Shown here in pieces: positions 1 through 10,254 of a stretch of 64,000 bases of DNA. The stretch lies in NCBI RefSeq assembly GCF_021130785.1, contig NC_060207.1, positions 103,962,001 to 104,026,000 on the forward strand, read 5' to 3'. Source of the DNA: Homalodisca vitripennis (lineage: Eukaryota > Arthropoda > Insecta > Hemiptera > Cicadellidae). The stretch's first letter is position 1. Each line of letters starts with the position of its first letter. Below the pieces are notes generated by a model. It was not told the origin of the DNA. It saw nothing but the letters and a program-made list of their open reading frames with translations, and did no database searches. The translations under genes and the position numbers were made by a program.

Positions 1-950
1 TGCTAATTGCACGAATGTTTAATCCTTACACTTTAATCACTTACAGACTATAAATATTATGCCCACCAGCTTTGTAAAATTAGTTTATTAAATAAGATAA
101 ATGTAACAACTAAAATAAATAAATGGCGAAGTAGATCATTCTGAAACAAATGATAAGCCATAGTGAATCAGCGAGAAATTATAACTAAAAAGAAACAGAA
201 AAAACATGCCACTGGATTATATTAGGCACAAAGGAAACTATGTGAAAGTGTTTTACCATGCTGTACTACAATGCATATGCATCCAATTTGTAAATTATAA
301 TTCTCCAAACAATACAGGAAATATTGTTTAGTGTTTAGTGGTATAGTAAATTCCTCATTGCTGTTGGCACAAGGCACGCTTTCTAGTAACATGTGGGGTT
401 ACAGTTTAAAAGGTACATGTCTTCAATCCTTAGTACTTACCACTGATAAAACCAGTAAAATAAATAACACAATCAATGTTTATCAATAAAAATTGGAAGC
501 ATTGATCTTGGAATTAAGTAAAAAGAACCAAGGAATTGAGAGTTGTGAATTTTTAAATTCTTTTTACGATTGAATGATTATGGAATGGCTCATCCTTAGA
601 TATTTCTTATCTAACAACTAACAATTTCTTACAATGCTTACAAGGTATGTAAGCAGCCTTGTAGGTGTACTAGTCACAAAACATTTGAAAGAGCAGATTT
701 TATTACAATTAATTTCCTCCCAATTACTTAAATCCCACTTTCTTCATTCAGAATTTCTTAGTGCAAGTAAACACAAGTTTTTAGTTGTGATCAGTATATA
801 ATAAAATCATATTTCTTGTTTAATGAGACACATGTATATGTATAAATTTATATTGGAAAGTAAAGTATGAACGCCGAGATATTTTGTATTAAAATTTGTG
901 ATATGTCATTTGAAAAGATAATAAAATTATGTTAGCCTTTCATAATTATG
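1..950. other. AT-rich stretch, nothing recognised
   Basis: No ORF over 60 codons and no repeat or transposon end was recognised. It probably lies between genes, downstream of syd. Confidence 0.5.
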
Positions 951-954
951 TTAA

Positions 955-1816
955 CCCTTTTAGGACCTTGAAAATGATTGATCATTCACACATAATAGTC
1001 AAAAAAGACCAAGCAAGAAATCCATTGTCAGCTTTTGTTTGTTTTATTTTCATATTCAAATAGTAATTGTAAACTAGAGGTCACATCTTGTATACACAAA
1101 ATATCATCTAAAATGGACATAATAGTGTTTATTGGCATTTTTTTTTTTACCATACCTGACAGGAAGCGGCTAAAATATTAATTACTTGTTGAAATCGCTG
1201 TGTTTTGGTTGTTTTACACTCTCATTTATTTTATTGATTATGTAGTTAATTAGTGTTGCATTATTTTAGTAGTAATCATGAAACTTTAATATTTTAGAAA
1301 TTAATCAAAATATATTATTAATACAATCTAATTACAATGGTTTAGTGTAAATATTTGTCTTTTCTTATATTTTATTATCTATAAATCCCAAAAGTTATAA
1401 ATAATCAGAATAATTTTATTTTTTATTTCTATTTTTTACATTTTCATTGTTGCTCCAACTTTGAAAAAAACTCTAAATTTTAAGTGCCAGAGTGTATATA
1501 CTTTAAAAAAAACTAAATGATTCTCATGCATGAAATATTTGTAGTTTGTTGGTATAATTTTTAAAACCATGTATAGTCTGTTAAAAACAAATTCTGTAGT
1601 ATTATTACTCTATACATTTGTATATGGTAAATATTACACTATTTTAAATAAAATCAGTTATTACCATTTTATTAATATATTTATATTTAGAAATATATGT
1701 TTAAAAAAACCACCAATTTGCCTTAATCTTCTTTTATAGTTCTGGTTGTGTGTCGTGTTAAACAAATAAAATTGGTCACTTTAAGAAAACTTCAAAACTG
1801 TTTGGTCCAAAAAGGG
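955..1816. mobile_element. TTAA-flanked piggyBac-like non-autonomous element
   Basis: Bounded by TTAA at 951-954 and 1817-1820. The ends are inverted: CCCTTTTAGGACC on the left and, read inwards on the other strand, CCCTTTTTGGACC on the right (12 of 13 match). TTAA target duplication and CCC-starting ends are the mark of piggyBac-type elements. The 862-bp interior is AT-rich with no ORF over 60 codons, so it would depend on a transposase supplied elsewhere. Confidence 0.72.
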
Positions 1817-2455
1817 TTAAAGAATTAATATTTCTTAAAGAAAGTTATATATTTGACAAGTTGTCTTAGGTAACTAATTTTTATTAAAACATTTTATATA
1901 TATGAAAAATCCTTTTATTTGTGAAGTTAGGAATTTAAACAAAAATTTATGTCTTTTAATTTAATTTTACATCGGCTCATCTTCAAATGTGAATAAAAGA
2001 TGTAATTGTACTGTAGCCAAATAAATAAATATATTTAATGTATTGTGGTTTTATAGTCTACCGTAGAACTTGTAGTCAAAGGTGTATGACTGTCACTGCC
2101 ATGTCATGCCACAACCATTTAAATGCACATCAGTCATTCTTTACACTCATGTTTTAAATTTTCTTAACCCATTTACTTACTAATTTTGTAGTACATGGTA
2201 GGTCTCAGGAATTGCATTATTTTTACTAATGAGGTGTATAGAAATTCAGCTGTAACTTTTAAATAAATCAAATAAATCATTGCTTTTCATTTAAATTGGA
2301 CAACAGTATTCATGATATAAGTTCAACATTCTAATTATAAAAGAGTCTGAAGTAACATCCATCATATACTCATATAATATTGCATTTTCAATTACACTGG
2401 CTATTGTAGGCATAATAATTATGTCGAGTTAAGTGATGACTTCTTAACAGTATTG

Positions 2456-2515
2456 AATTTTGAGGTGTTAGATAAAACTAATGTTAATTTTGAGGTGTTA
2501 GATAAAACTAATGTT
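2456..2515. repeat. Perfect 30-bp tandem duplication
   Basis: Two identical adjacent copies of a 30-bp unit that starts AATTTTGAGG and ends ACTAATGTT, at 2456-2485 and 2486-2515. Perfect identity points to a recent slippage or duplication event. Confidence 0.95.
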
Positions 2516-2839
2516 GTAATAGTTGGGTTACGATACAGATACAATAATCCATCTTTAAATCATCTAATTTTGTCCCTCATTAGCCAGATTTAGAACCTTG
2601 TATCCTCTTCTGAATCTGTAACATTTCTGCCTCTCCTCTCCATCATCAAATTTCCAAATTATACCAATTCGGCCTGCACTTAAATATGTTTGGCAAGAGG
2701 ATTGTTCATCTTCTTTTTGAATCGATCCAACAGATTCTTACTCCTGTCCAGCTTGCTTGTCAAGCTTTATCGATTAATACTTCATCTAACTTTACAGTAT
2801 ACCAAAATTTACCTGGCTCTGTACCTGTTGAAAGTTCTA

Positions 2840-3160
2840 TCTTTAGAACTGATTACTTCCTGATTACACCGTTACTGCAAGTTTCTGCTGTACTTACATG
2901 AAGAAAGGAGGAGTGTGCATTTTGGTTAAAACTTGAGACAGTAATTATTGAGTTTAATACTTTAGTGATTATGATGGGTGACTTAATGTTGATTTGTCAA
3001 ATAACTACCTACCCTTAGAAGATCTGTGCAGTCTTATGTCCTCTTTTGGTTTGCACCAAACTATTCTTTCTTTTACTAAAGAGTCCAAATGCTCAGTAGA
3101 GTATCAGAATCTATTCTTGGCTCTTCTATGATACATTCTGGAGTTTGAGATCGTTATGCA
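2840..3160 (+). pseudogene. Decayed LINE endonuclease fragment
   Basis: Frame-by-frame reading recovers the middle of a non-LTR retrotransposon APE-type endonuclease. YMKKGGVCILVKT lies around 2895-2930, VIMMGDL around 2966-2986 and, after a one-base frame change, NVDLSNNYLPLEDLCSLMSS and FGLHQTILSFTKESK up to about 3100. The GDLNVDL block is the conserved endonuclease core; here its reading frame is broken between L and N. No reverse transcriptase follows, so the piece is truncated at both ends. The 71-codon ORF at 2686-2901 may be part of the same relic but is not recognisable. Confidence 0.7.
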
Positions 3161-3262
3161 CTGCTGTCCTGCATATCATTGGGCCATCTTCTTCATTTAG
3201 GAGTTTCAAAGTACAGTATCAAGTGTAATTTTTTTCCCCCAGGAGGTCTTTACGACACTTAA

Positions 3263-4143
3263 CACATTCGCTGCTGAAAAATTATATCAAGACGTACCCT
3301 AGGTGCTAAAAAATGTTATGTTACTAAATCCTACCTTATGTGTTGAAATGTCTGGAAATGGCATTAGAATTACAAATCCGAACTCCTGATGTGCGTTCTG
3401 GCCTATCAGAGTCATCAGTCGCCGGCGGACCCCGCAGCACCTGGCGTTGTCACTCCTGTACTCCCGCGCACAAGCTGCACTGCCGAACGAGCGTCAACTG
3501 CGACTACATTTCATCACTACGCACTTTTATTGTACATTGTGTCCTAAATTTTAAAAAATTAAACTATTTACATTATATACAATCCTCCCACTTATGTTCA
3601 AATTTATAATTTGTCGTGGAAGGTTTCGAAACAGGTCTCATTCCTGAAGTTGTTATTGTCCATTGTGGAGCTGTTGTGTATATGTCGGGATCCTCATCAA
3701 CATCATTTACCGACGATCTGTCATCTGATTCCTCATCCGATACGTCATCCACAGCGCGTTGAACAGGGTCATCTACGTCGACACGCGGGTAGCTTCTGAG
3801 GCGTTTCCAGACGGTCCAGGGATTGAATGATCCATTGTACTCATTGTACAACACTCGTACACACACAACAAACACTATTGTACACACTAAAATAACAGTG
3901 AACACTAAAACTTAACAGACAGTAATAAAATAATAGGGGTCGCGGGCGGACCCTGCAGGGTGGCGGCGAGATGCGAACGAACCACTAGCCAACTGCTGTA
4001 GCGTACCGACCTACTCCAGCCAGCAACTGGCTGAACCACACTAAGCCTATACAAAATGCGATGCACGGTAGTCCGCCTGCGCACCCCCCGCTCTAAGGCC
4101 ATGACACGCGGGTCCCGCCGGCGGGCCAGTCGCACCGAATGGG
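3263..4143. mobile_element. TTAA-flanked piggyBac-like element with GC-rich subterminal repeats
   Basis: TTAA at 3259-3262 and 4144-4147. The ends read CACATTCGCTGC on the left and, inwards from the right, CCCATTCGGTGCG. GC-rich subterminal tracts (CGCCGGCGGACCC near 3420, CCCGCCGGCGGG near 4115) face each other in inverted orientation and stand out from the AT-rich surroundings. A minus-strand 110-codon ORF (3573-3905) has a hydrophobic start and a strongly acidic middle (VDDVSDEESDDRSS), reminiscent of the acidic N-terminal region of piggyBac transposases, but no catalytic domain follows. The element is best read as an internally deleted derivative of 881 bp. Confidence 0.62.
3573..3905 (-). 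pseudogene. Short acidic ORF inside TTAA element, possible transposase N-terminal remnant
   Basis: A 110-codon open frame: a hydrophobic first 20 residues, then an acidic Asp/Glu/Ser cluster at about residues 45-75 (VDVDDPVQRAVDDVSDEESD), then a Thr/Ser-rich tail. No DDE catalytic block and no cysteine-rich piggyBac C terminus follow inside the element. It may be noncoding. The link to piggyBac rests on the TTAA ends and the acidic cluster only. Confidence 0.3.
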
Positions 4144-4958
4144 TTAAACCATGAAAACAGGAAGAATATACTGTGGGGTGAAGATGTAGACTTCCAAGTT
4201 TGCTTTCTTCTTCTCTACTGTCTCCTACATTCTTGATTGGATCTTTCTTGTAATATAAACAGAAAATAATAAAAAGAAATCTTGTTTGAAGGGGGAATTG
4301 GATGAAGATCAACTGAATTTGTTCAGAAGTGTTCCAGAAAAACTCTGTTGAAGTAGGTGAATGGGTCAACCAAGCCATAAATAATTGTAAAAATTTTAAT
4401 TTATCAAAGAACTGTTTGACGTGATATGCATTTATGTGGACTGTGCGTGACGCATAGTGTAAAGTTAATATGTCAATAGAATATGGAAATAAATAATATA
4501 CATACTATTCACCAACAACATATAAATTAATTCAAATAATTTTTAATTTCAAATACAACCAAAAATAAAAAGTGCTCATGTTCTGATGTATTATAATTAA
4601 TTTTGAATGTGACCCAAGATTATGTGTGCAGTTAGGTACGATTAGGAATCATAATAATACATTAGAAGAAGAGTGTTGCAGTAATTTCAACACAGGCTGT
4701 TTACCAAGTGAATGATCAGTAGTTCACTTTGCTCTTCTGTATTAAATGGTACTTTTTAACATATATTTTACTGTAAGTAAATATTAATTGGTTTTGTTTC
4801 CAAATGTTTGTATTATATTTTACAAGGTTATAAGTACATGAAATTTTAATTGCTTTTTTCTAAAATAAAAAATATGTAATAATATTGTAAGATATTTGTA
4901 ATTTTTTGTAAATAATGTATAATTATCTAGACCTTTAAGTGGGTATCTTGTTTTTTCT

Positions 4959-5064
<106 letters not shown>

Positions 5065-5399
5065 ATATATATATAATTGTTCCTTTATGCACTTTTATTG
5101 TTACTTAATTTAAATTGTGTACATTAATGTATATGAAAACTGCCCTAAAATTAACAATATTGAAAAAATTGCTTCATTTTAAATAAATTTTATTTGAATT
5201 TTAGCGTTTCACTCCTATGTTTAAGACAGAGTATATTTCCAGAGATTAAATTATGTCCTAATACACTGTTCAGTGCCAATATATTACCACAATATTGCCT
5301 CCTTCATTTGACCTAAAGTGGCAGTCATTACATCAGATATCTGAAAATAACATCACATTGAAACTTACATATTTTGTTTTATAATAAATTGAACCAAAT

Positions 5400-6800
5400 T
5401 TGTCCCTGCTCTCTAATTTTTCCTTATCTCCAAATCTCGTCATATGAGAGCATGATTTTCTCATACATGTAGAAAGCAAGATGTCAATACACATGAGGTG
5501 TGGCTAGAAAATAACTGGACTGGTATTGGCGGAGCCACAGAACGAATGCAATAAGGCTAAATATCATACAGCCGGTCATGTGAGTCCACCCTACCCCTCT
5601 TCGAGTTTCATCCCGTATTTATTCCACCCATAGCGCCAGTTATAAGCAGTTAACCTTTTGTCTTTGCGTAAAAAAAAATGTTGAATATCCAGAAAGAACA
5701 GGGTGTGAACATCAAATTTATTTTTGAACTTAAAAAAATCTCCAAATGAATAATTTTTAATGTTAAAAAAGTATATGGTGATGACTGTTATCACAAACAC
5801 GAGTAGTTTAAATGATTTAAATATGGCCACAAAGACGCAAGTGATGATACACACATTGGCAGAACATAGTCAACAAAAACTGATGCTAACATTTCAAAGA
5901 TCAGTAACCTTGTTCAACAAGATCGTTGGTTAACTATCAGAGCAATGTCTGAGCTAACAGGAGTAGACAAGAAAAGTGTTAGACGGGATTAGTGGAAAAA
6001 CAAGGCATGGATATCCACCAATACAATGCTCCAGCTCACAAAACTTTGTCAGTGAAAACATTTATGGCCAAACACAATATCCTCATCTTAGATTATCCAC
6101 TCCTCACCTGATTTGGCTCTTTGTGACATTCTGTTGTTTCCTAAAGTTAAGTCAGCTTTGAAAGAAACAAGATTTGAGAATATTCAAACAGAAAAATAAA
6201 AAGCATTGAAAGTCTTGAAAACAGTTATGGAAAATGATTTGCAGCTTTGTTATGCACAGTGGATAATTTATGTGGAGCGGTGTAGAAATCAAGTAGGTTC
6301 AAAGTAGGAAACAGAGTGGATAACATTACATTTTAAGTATCTATAAGTAAAATTTGGTTTCGACCTCAGACCAGTTATTTTCTAGCCAAACCTCATACAG
6401 TGATTTTATCAATACTTGAGGAGACTGACAAATTCTTTGCTAATTCCCTGCTGATTGACTTTTCCTTGTCAGATCTAGCCATTTATGGAGAAGCAAATGG
6501 TTTCCCTACCTACCGATTTTTCCTTTTCGATTTTTCCATCTTGCTTATCTCGCTATACTTGGAAAAGCAAGATGTCAGTACTGGAGATATTGTCAATACT
6601 TCATAAAACTGGTAGTTCTTGGTTCATTTCCTGCTAACTGACTTTTCCTTATCACCAGACCTTGTCATCTGTCCAAGATCAAGATATTAGTTCCAGTATT
6701 TTTTTAGTACTCAAATGATAATTTAATTTTATAATTTTTTAGTCAACTGATTTTTACTCTGGCCAGATCTTGCTATATGTATCAGATTAATATTTCAATC
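5400..6800. repeat. Diverged tandem repeat split by a mariner
   Basis: Related phrases recur on both sides of the mariner at 5494-6395: CCCTGCTCTCTAATTTTTCC near 5403, CCCTGCTGATTGACTTTTCC near 6447, TCCTGCTAACTGACTTTTCC near 6627 and a weaker form near 6738. GCAAGATGTCAATAC near 5476 is echoed by GCAAGATGTCAGTAC near 6565. Spacing is irregular (about 110-180 bp once the mariner is removed), so the units have diverged with indels. Confidence 0.5.
5494..6395 (+). mobile_element. Internally deleted mariner-type transposon
   Basis: Inverted ends TGAGGTGTGGCTAGAAAATA on the left and TGAGGTTTGGCTAGAAAATA read inwards from the right, with TA at 6396-6397 and a mutated CA at 5492-5493 as target duplication. 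Inside, a helix-turn-helix trace (ISNLVQQDRWLTIRAMSELT, near 5895-5955) is followed almost directly by a catalytic-domain trace (NAPAHKTLSVKTFMAKHNIL, near 6025-6090). The central transposase segment, with the first catalytic Asp, is therefore deleted. Stops and frame breaks follow. Confidence 0.82.
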
Positions 6801-9800
6801 TGTGTGTTAATTTATTATTTGTATGTATTTACCTTCATGTTTTTCATTTTTATGTCCAATTATGACCTGGATTTTGTGATAGATTTTAAAAAATTTGTCC
6901 ACATCCTCTAATAAGGCTTCGCTGCAAACAGAAATGTGTTGCAGTTGTGGAAAAATGTCTTCTAGGCGAATTTCATTGGAGTTTTTGTTTGGAGGCTCCT
7001 CCCTATATCGTTATATTTTCATCTTCTTTGTCACCTACTCACCATCACAGTTATTTTAATATTAGAAGAAAATACCTGATTGACCCAAATATAATTAGGT
7101 TGTCAGATATATAATGATAATCATATCAATTCCGTTTATGCTTTGATCATAATTAATTTAGTATTTTAGAATTGACAGTATAATTCTAAATCTCATGTGC
7201 ACATTCACACTACTATTTCAGGCCTGTTGTCTCTGCTCAGGATTGACTGATATGGAATATATGTATGTATAAACATATTATTTTTATATACATTAAGTAA
7301 TTTTAAGTTTGCTAGTTCTTAAAATGTAGGAGTGAAAACATGTAAAATCGGCCTAATTAAATCTCTAGTTTTCACACTTTCATTAGACTTTTTTGTTTAT
7401 TAACTTTTCTGTGGCTGTACATTACTTGAAATCTTGTCACAATGGATTTCCTTGAGTTTATTTTGAGTGTGTATTAAAACAAAGTTGGGACAGTAACTTA
7501 TTATGAAACAATGCCATCCCAGTTTTGGATGTGATGAGGATTAATGAGTGAAGATGTTGGACTCAAAACTATTATTTTCAATAGAATATGAAAATGTACA
7601 GTACACATGGTATTTTTCAATGAAATGGAACATTATTGAATGGATATCTATTTGACGATTTGTAAACTTTGATCATCTACAAGCACGCTGATCTTGGATT
7701 ATTATAGGTTAAAATAAATTTATTTTAAATACAAAATGTGCCCTTTAATTACCTGTTAACCATTGTAAATAGTAATAATGTAATAATTGTCATAAGAAAT
7801 TCATTGACAATTTCAACAGTTACTGGTAAATCCCAAGTCTAACTTACTTATACTGTTAACTTATTTCTAGAGTTACCATTGTAAGATGTTACAATAAAAT
7901 CAACTGATAATACAAAGGGAACAAGAAAATTATCATATTATGTACATAAATAATAACATTTATTTGTTTTGTCTGTGAATTTTCCAGTAAAATGTAATAG
8001 ACGTATTTAAAAATATATATATAAAGTTAATAATTCTTTAACAACCAATTATAAAAAGCATGCTTTTGGTTATTATTAATTAAGTTACATATTTTATCGT
8101 AGATTGTAAATGAAACAATATTCAACTGTCAATAGTTTCAAATGATCTGCCCACTGCTCTTCACTTTCCCAGACCGTGCACTACTCTCATTACCCAGAAA
8201 GCATTTAACTGCTCATATATAACCTTCCATTCAACCGCTCATGACTTTTCCGAGCAGCATGTTATTTGCACACGTGTCACCGCATCCAACTTGCGCCTAA
8301 AAAAAATCTGTGTAAATGATTTCATTTGATAGAATGGCCTCACAGTATCTAGTCAGCTATAAGGCTCGATTCATACAAGTAAGAATCGAGCTAAGGCTGA
8401 TCGCGACTGCTCGCAACGATTGTTCCTGGCTCAATTTAATTTACAAAATGTGTTCGGTTACAAGAACATCATCGCGGCGATCTGGCACAGCTAAATCACT
8501 TTTTATTTAATTCCAGTGACAAACCCAATAGGTATACAAACAATAAATAAAAAATAGCAATCCATAGTTATCTATTACTTTGTAGTTTGTTATCAGCAGC
8601 TCTGTTATGATAATAATGTATAACAATAAAATAATAATATACAATAAATTTAATTTAAATTTTTATGCAGGAGCATATTTGAATACAGCCAGTATTCTTC
8701 GAATTGCTGAGGCATTTTCATTGAAGAAATCGATGGTATGGCACAAACTGTTCCCCAGCCTTATCATTCTCTCTTAAGTGGACCATGGAAGTCATAACCA
8801 CGTGAGTAGTGACGGCTGAAGTGGACCATGGAAGTTGACTTTACATGATAAATAACATCTACACATGCACCAATCTCAGTTTGGCATTCATTATCTGTTA
8901 ACTTAAAATCTTTACTCTATGCATAAGACGGACGTGGATGTAACAAAAGTGTTGAATTCGTTCATCATTTAATGTTTCTACCTAATAAAAGATGCTATTC
9001 CAACTGGAATATTCCATAGGCCCATGAACCTAAAGTGTGATCTGGTAATCAATATTATAAATGTTCTGTATCTTCACAACTATATGGATGAGCTCGACAT
9101 GGCTATATAATCACAGTTCCCGTGCAAGACTTAATACATGAAGATGTAGGCTTACCAGGTAATCGAGGATGCAGGTTACAGAACAAAAACAAGGAGAAAT
9201 ATATCATCAGAATATTTTCTTATAAACACTAGTAGTTTTGCATGGCAAGAGGAATTAATAGTGATTTTTTTTTATTTTACTAAAGGGCACTCTGTCAAAT
9301 CATAGATCTAAATTTCAGCACTAATTCTGGGTGAAACGTTTTTTTGCAGTTAGTGTAAATAATAGATATTACTGATATTATAACCTTCGTGCTTTATTCA
9401 TGGCTTAACATGTAAAAAGTAAATAAATAACAAAACATTTTATTAAGAAACACTATTTAAATTTAAAAAAAGACTATAAAGAGTAAATTAATCCCAGTTT
9501 ATTTAATCTGATTTATAATCCCATTTAAATGATATCTACTAAATATGTGTAATAATAAAATGTATTAAAATAATAATTCTTAGATGGAGCGTAAGAAATG
9601 AATAATTTGTGCCAAATTAACTGTTCAATGCTCCCACATATAATACAATGTTGTCGAGGTCGCAGCCGATAGCTGTGATCATGCCACAGTAAACTGCAAT
9701 CTGGTAGTGGTGGTTGTTTGCGATTGTCGTGTCTGCACGCTGCGTTCATTTCTATCATTAAATCATGCCGTGATTAGGTTAATGCAATTATCGCTTGTGT

Positions 9801-10050
9801 TAAGGTAGTGCAATCGATTTTGGGTTGAATAAAGTTTTGTAAATAATAGTCACTTATCCTTCCTGAAGACAGAAAAAGATTTTTATTTAGATTTTTATTC
9901 ACGAGAAGTTATAAACATTTGAAGCAGTCATTTTGGGTTATATTTTAATCATGCCCAATAGAAAAGGCTGATGATAAGGAGTTAAAATGTTTACAATAAG
10001 TATGTGAAACATGAACCAGAGGGATTGACATATTTTTTATTTTAAAAAAC
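6801..10050. other. Gene-free stretch with a few unexplained higher-GC patches
   Basis: 6800-8100 shows nothing. 8150-8500 is richer in CpG (for example CATCGCGGCGATCTGGC near 8470), and 8680-9190 is of more mixed composition with a repeated GAAGTGGACCATGGAAGT at about 8770 and 8818. Faint minus-strand coding-like pieces (FFNENASAIRRILAVFKY near 8670-8720) hint at a decayed transposon of unknown type. 9600-9780 is similar in composition. None can be classified. Confidence 0.4.
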
Positions 10051-10051
10051 A

Positions 10052-10239
10052 TTAGTTTGTACTGATTGTATTAAATAATAATTCTGGGGTAACTGGATTA
10101 CCGGTGGAAGGAGTAGGCCCAGATGAATGATAAGGGCTGGACTGTAAAAAAGAGGCTGCTATTGGCGAGGCGCGCATCGCAGATGGCAGTGTTTGATAAC
10201 GAAATTGAGAGTCTAGAGTAAATCTTTTGCTAATCGTCA
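10052..10239 (-). CDS. Unidentified exon-like ORF, Ser/Pro-rich (possible terminal exon)
   Basis: The minus strand has an acceptor-like CTTACCCGCAG followed, in phase 1, by an open frame of about 62 codons. The frame contains MTISKRFTLDSQFRYQTLP, then ASPIAASFLQSSPYHSS and a Pro/Thr-rich stretch ending NPVTPELLFN, and stops at TAA. Base composition is richer in GC and CpG than the flanks. I do not recognise the protein. The same place reads on the plus strand as a strong splice donor (CTGCGG|GTAAGTG at about 10250), so it could instead be a plus-strand first exon with a non-coding leader. It lies 6 kb beyond the syd stop, so it would belong to another transcript. The coordinates assume the minus-strand reading. 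Confidence 0.3.
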
Positions 10240-10254
10240 TCGAACCTGCGGGTA

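Noticed and set aside
9640..9730. Patch near 9650-9730 as a tRNA gene
   Set aside because: No consistent acceptor stem, anticodon arm or T-loop could be drawn.
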